A stretch of 31,624 nucleotides of DNA from Chara braunii (taxonomy: Eukaryota; Streptophyta; Charophyceae; Charales; Characeae): assembly GCA_003427395.1 (NCBI GenBank), contig BFEA01000027.1, forward strand, positions 1,340,687-1,372,310, given 5' to 3'. Made by a program: the position numbers and the translations under genes. Positions 30,530 to 31,624 of this stretch are shown piece after piece (positions within the stretch are counted from its first letter, which is position 1; every line of letters begins with the position of its first letter). The notes beneath the pieces are model-generated. The model was given only the letters and a program-made list of their open reading frames with translations, was not told where the DNA came from and did not search any database.

Positions 30530-30590
30530 GGCCTAGCTCATCTGGTACACCCACGAACTGTTGAAATACGGACCTGCGTTCGAATCCAGT
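30530..30590 (+). mobile_element. tRNA-derived SINE head, intronic
   Basis: GGCCTAGCTCATCTGG (A-box, 30530-30545), then TACACCCACGAACTGTTGAA, then GCGTTCGAATCC (B-box, 30576-30587). This matches the head of the SINE at 22172 nearly word for word, and its B-box is closer to consensus. After the head the sequence becomes purine-rich simple repeat, so the body is diverged, replaced or truncated. It lies in the sense orientation in the presumed PEN-2 intron. Confidence 0.7.
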
Positions 30591-31060
30591 AAGAGAAGGA
30601 AGGGAGGGGAGAAAGAAGAGAGAAAAAGAAAGGGGAAGAAAGGGGAGAGGGTGGGGGGGGCACGTGGAAGAAATGAGGCACTTGAACTGAGACACTGGAA
30701 AGATCAGGAAGGGGAAGGAAAAGTAAAGGCGTACTCACACTAGGACTTTCTTTCGACTCAGCTCTGGACGTGATTGGGGTCAGATGCATACAGATTCGGC
30801 CGTGATTACGGTCAGATTCGTTTCAGAAAAGTGCTCGTATGAGTATGTCCTAAGTGTGGAAGGAAGGAGGGAAGGAGGGAAAGGAAGGAATGTAGAGAAG
30901 AAAGGAAGGGAGGGGGGGGAAGCGGGGGGGGGGGGGGGGGGGGGGAAGGAAGACGAGGTAAAAAAAGTAGGGAAATGAAAAATTGAAGGTGAAAGGGAGA
31001 GGGAAAAGAAAAAAAAAGCAGAGAAAACGAGAGAGGAAAAATAAAAGGATGATGTCTCCA
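30591..31060 (+). repeat. Purine-rich (GGAA/GGGA) intronic tract
   Basis: AAGGAAGG, GGGGAAGAAA and a long G-run (about 30927-30944) dominate, interrupted by the small TIR element at 30728-30850. Frames on both strands are compositional. Confidence 0.85.
30728..30850. mobile_element. Small TIR element (GGCGTACTCACAC)
   Basis: GGCGTACTCACACTAGGAC faces GCTCGTATGAGTATGTCC, the ends being the same family as 20799-20914. The interior contains two related words GTGATTGGGGTCAGAT and GTGATTACGGTCAGAT. About 123 bp, non-coding, inserted in purine-rich DNA of the presumed PEN-2 intron. Confidence 0.5.
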
Positions 31061-31208
31061 AAAACAAAGAAGGAAAAAAACGATGATAATCAAATATTAA
31101 TCATGATATATGTATTTAGGGCATTCTTGTCACATATGATCTTTCTCTCGGAACTACCAGAAAAGGACTACGAATCTTATTAAGCAATCATATCACATAA
31201 TTGTCTGA

Positions 31209-31229
31209 ACACACACACACACACGCACA

Positions 31230-31287
<58 letters not shown>
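31209..31287. repeat. (CA)n-(GA)n compound microsatellite
   Basis: A CA run with one CG interruption is followed directly by a GA run. It lies in the presumed PEN-2 intron. Confidence 0.97.
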
Positions 31288-31291
<4 letters not shown>

Positions 31292-31602
31292 TTCAGGGAT
31301 GAAGAAGATCTTCATTTCTACCCAAAGTTTTACTGGTGGTGGTCCAGAGAATAAAAAATCATGGTTTCATAAATCGAAGGAAAAGCCCGCCCGTCTACTT
31401 CCCCCTCGCCCCTCTCGTTTCCGAAAGCGTGTGCTCTCCACCCTTTGCCTGCTCATTTGTGGTTTTCGCCTTCTGTTTATTGTCCTGTTTTTTCTTTTGT
31501 TTTTTGTTTTTTCTGTTTTGTGTTTTGTTTTTCTTTTTTTCGACTTCCCAGTGGACAACGGATTAGATATTTAGACTGATCCGAACAGATACTAACTACA
31601 CT

Positions 31603-31624
31603 TTTTTTTTTTTTTTTTTTTTTT
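31603..31624. repeat. Poly-T run at the window edge
   Basis: At least 22 T reach the right end of the window. It could be the A-tail of a minus-strand retroelement lying beyond the edge; nothing here can confirm it. The preceding 31300-31600 shows T-rich low-complexity sequence and no PEN-2 exon. Confidence 0.9.

Noticed and set aside
30983-31574. Search for the second PEN-2 exon
   Set aside because: No segment after an AG acceptor translates to the expected continuation with a second hydrophobic stretch; the region is simple repeat and T-rich.

Overview
This window looks like a gene-poor, repeat-dominated nuclear segment from a green-lineage eukaryote. Three independent clues point that way. 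The 5' exon of a PEN-2 (gamma-secretase subunit) gene at 29992-30196 has the plant-type motifs TVDG..GLT.EE and VNC.YFWPVLR. A degraded U6 snRNA copy on the minus strand at 21243-21345 has a 3' part that resembles land-plant U6. A decayed reverse-transcriptase gene on the minus strand, about 23.5-26.1 kb, resembles proteins I remember as abundant in the charophyte alga Chara braunii. The Chara attribution is a memory-based inference and was not tested. No bacterial operons, CRISPR arrays or intact mobile-element ORFs were found, and most open frames are translations of simple repeats.

Layout. 1-3.9 kb: microsatellites (GA, GC/GT, GT), short tandem duplications, and GGA-rich and GGGT-rich tracts. 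4-7.1 kb: a diverged tandem/dispersed repeat split by an inserted terminal-inverted-repeat (TIR) element, followed by three fold-back structures, including a near-loopless palindrome (4993-5206) and a 406-bp long hairpin (6694-7099). 8.1-12.6 kb: a very AT-rich degenerate array carrying at least six more members of the same TIR family; a ~570-bp block occurs twice at about 98% identity on either side of an assembly gap. 12.6-19.1 kb: mostly featureless AT-rich DNA with a second TIR family (ends TTAAACCAYMAGTACTTG), including a 338-bp unit duplicated in tandem. 19.2-22.9 kb: a dispersed repeat ending in CT/CA microsatellites, a 3 x 122-bp tandem repeat, tRNA-derived SINEs, small TIR elements, the U6 relic and two hairpin elements. 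23.5-26.2 kb: the RT relic on the minus strand, with a possible LTR-type primer-binding site upstream. 26.2-29.6 kb: unassigned, more GC-rich DNA, a second copy of the CT/CA-ended repeat, and trinucleotide arrays. 29.6-31.6 kb: GGA array, PEN-2 exon 1, and the beginning of a long, repeat-filled intron holding a SINE.

How it works together. The only gene that appears functional is PEN-2, of which only the first coding exon is visible; the rest should lie beyond the right edge. Everything else is best read as layered transposon history. SINEs and U6 retrocopies imply an active reverse transcriptase in the lineage, and the RT relic is a possible but unproven type of source. I found no convincing new multi-gene system. 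The most interesting items are the repeat families themselves and their nested insertions.
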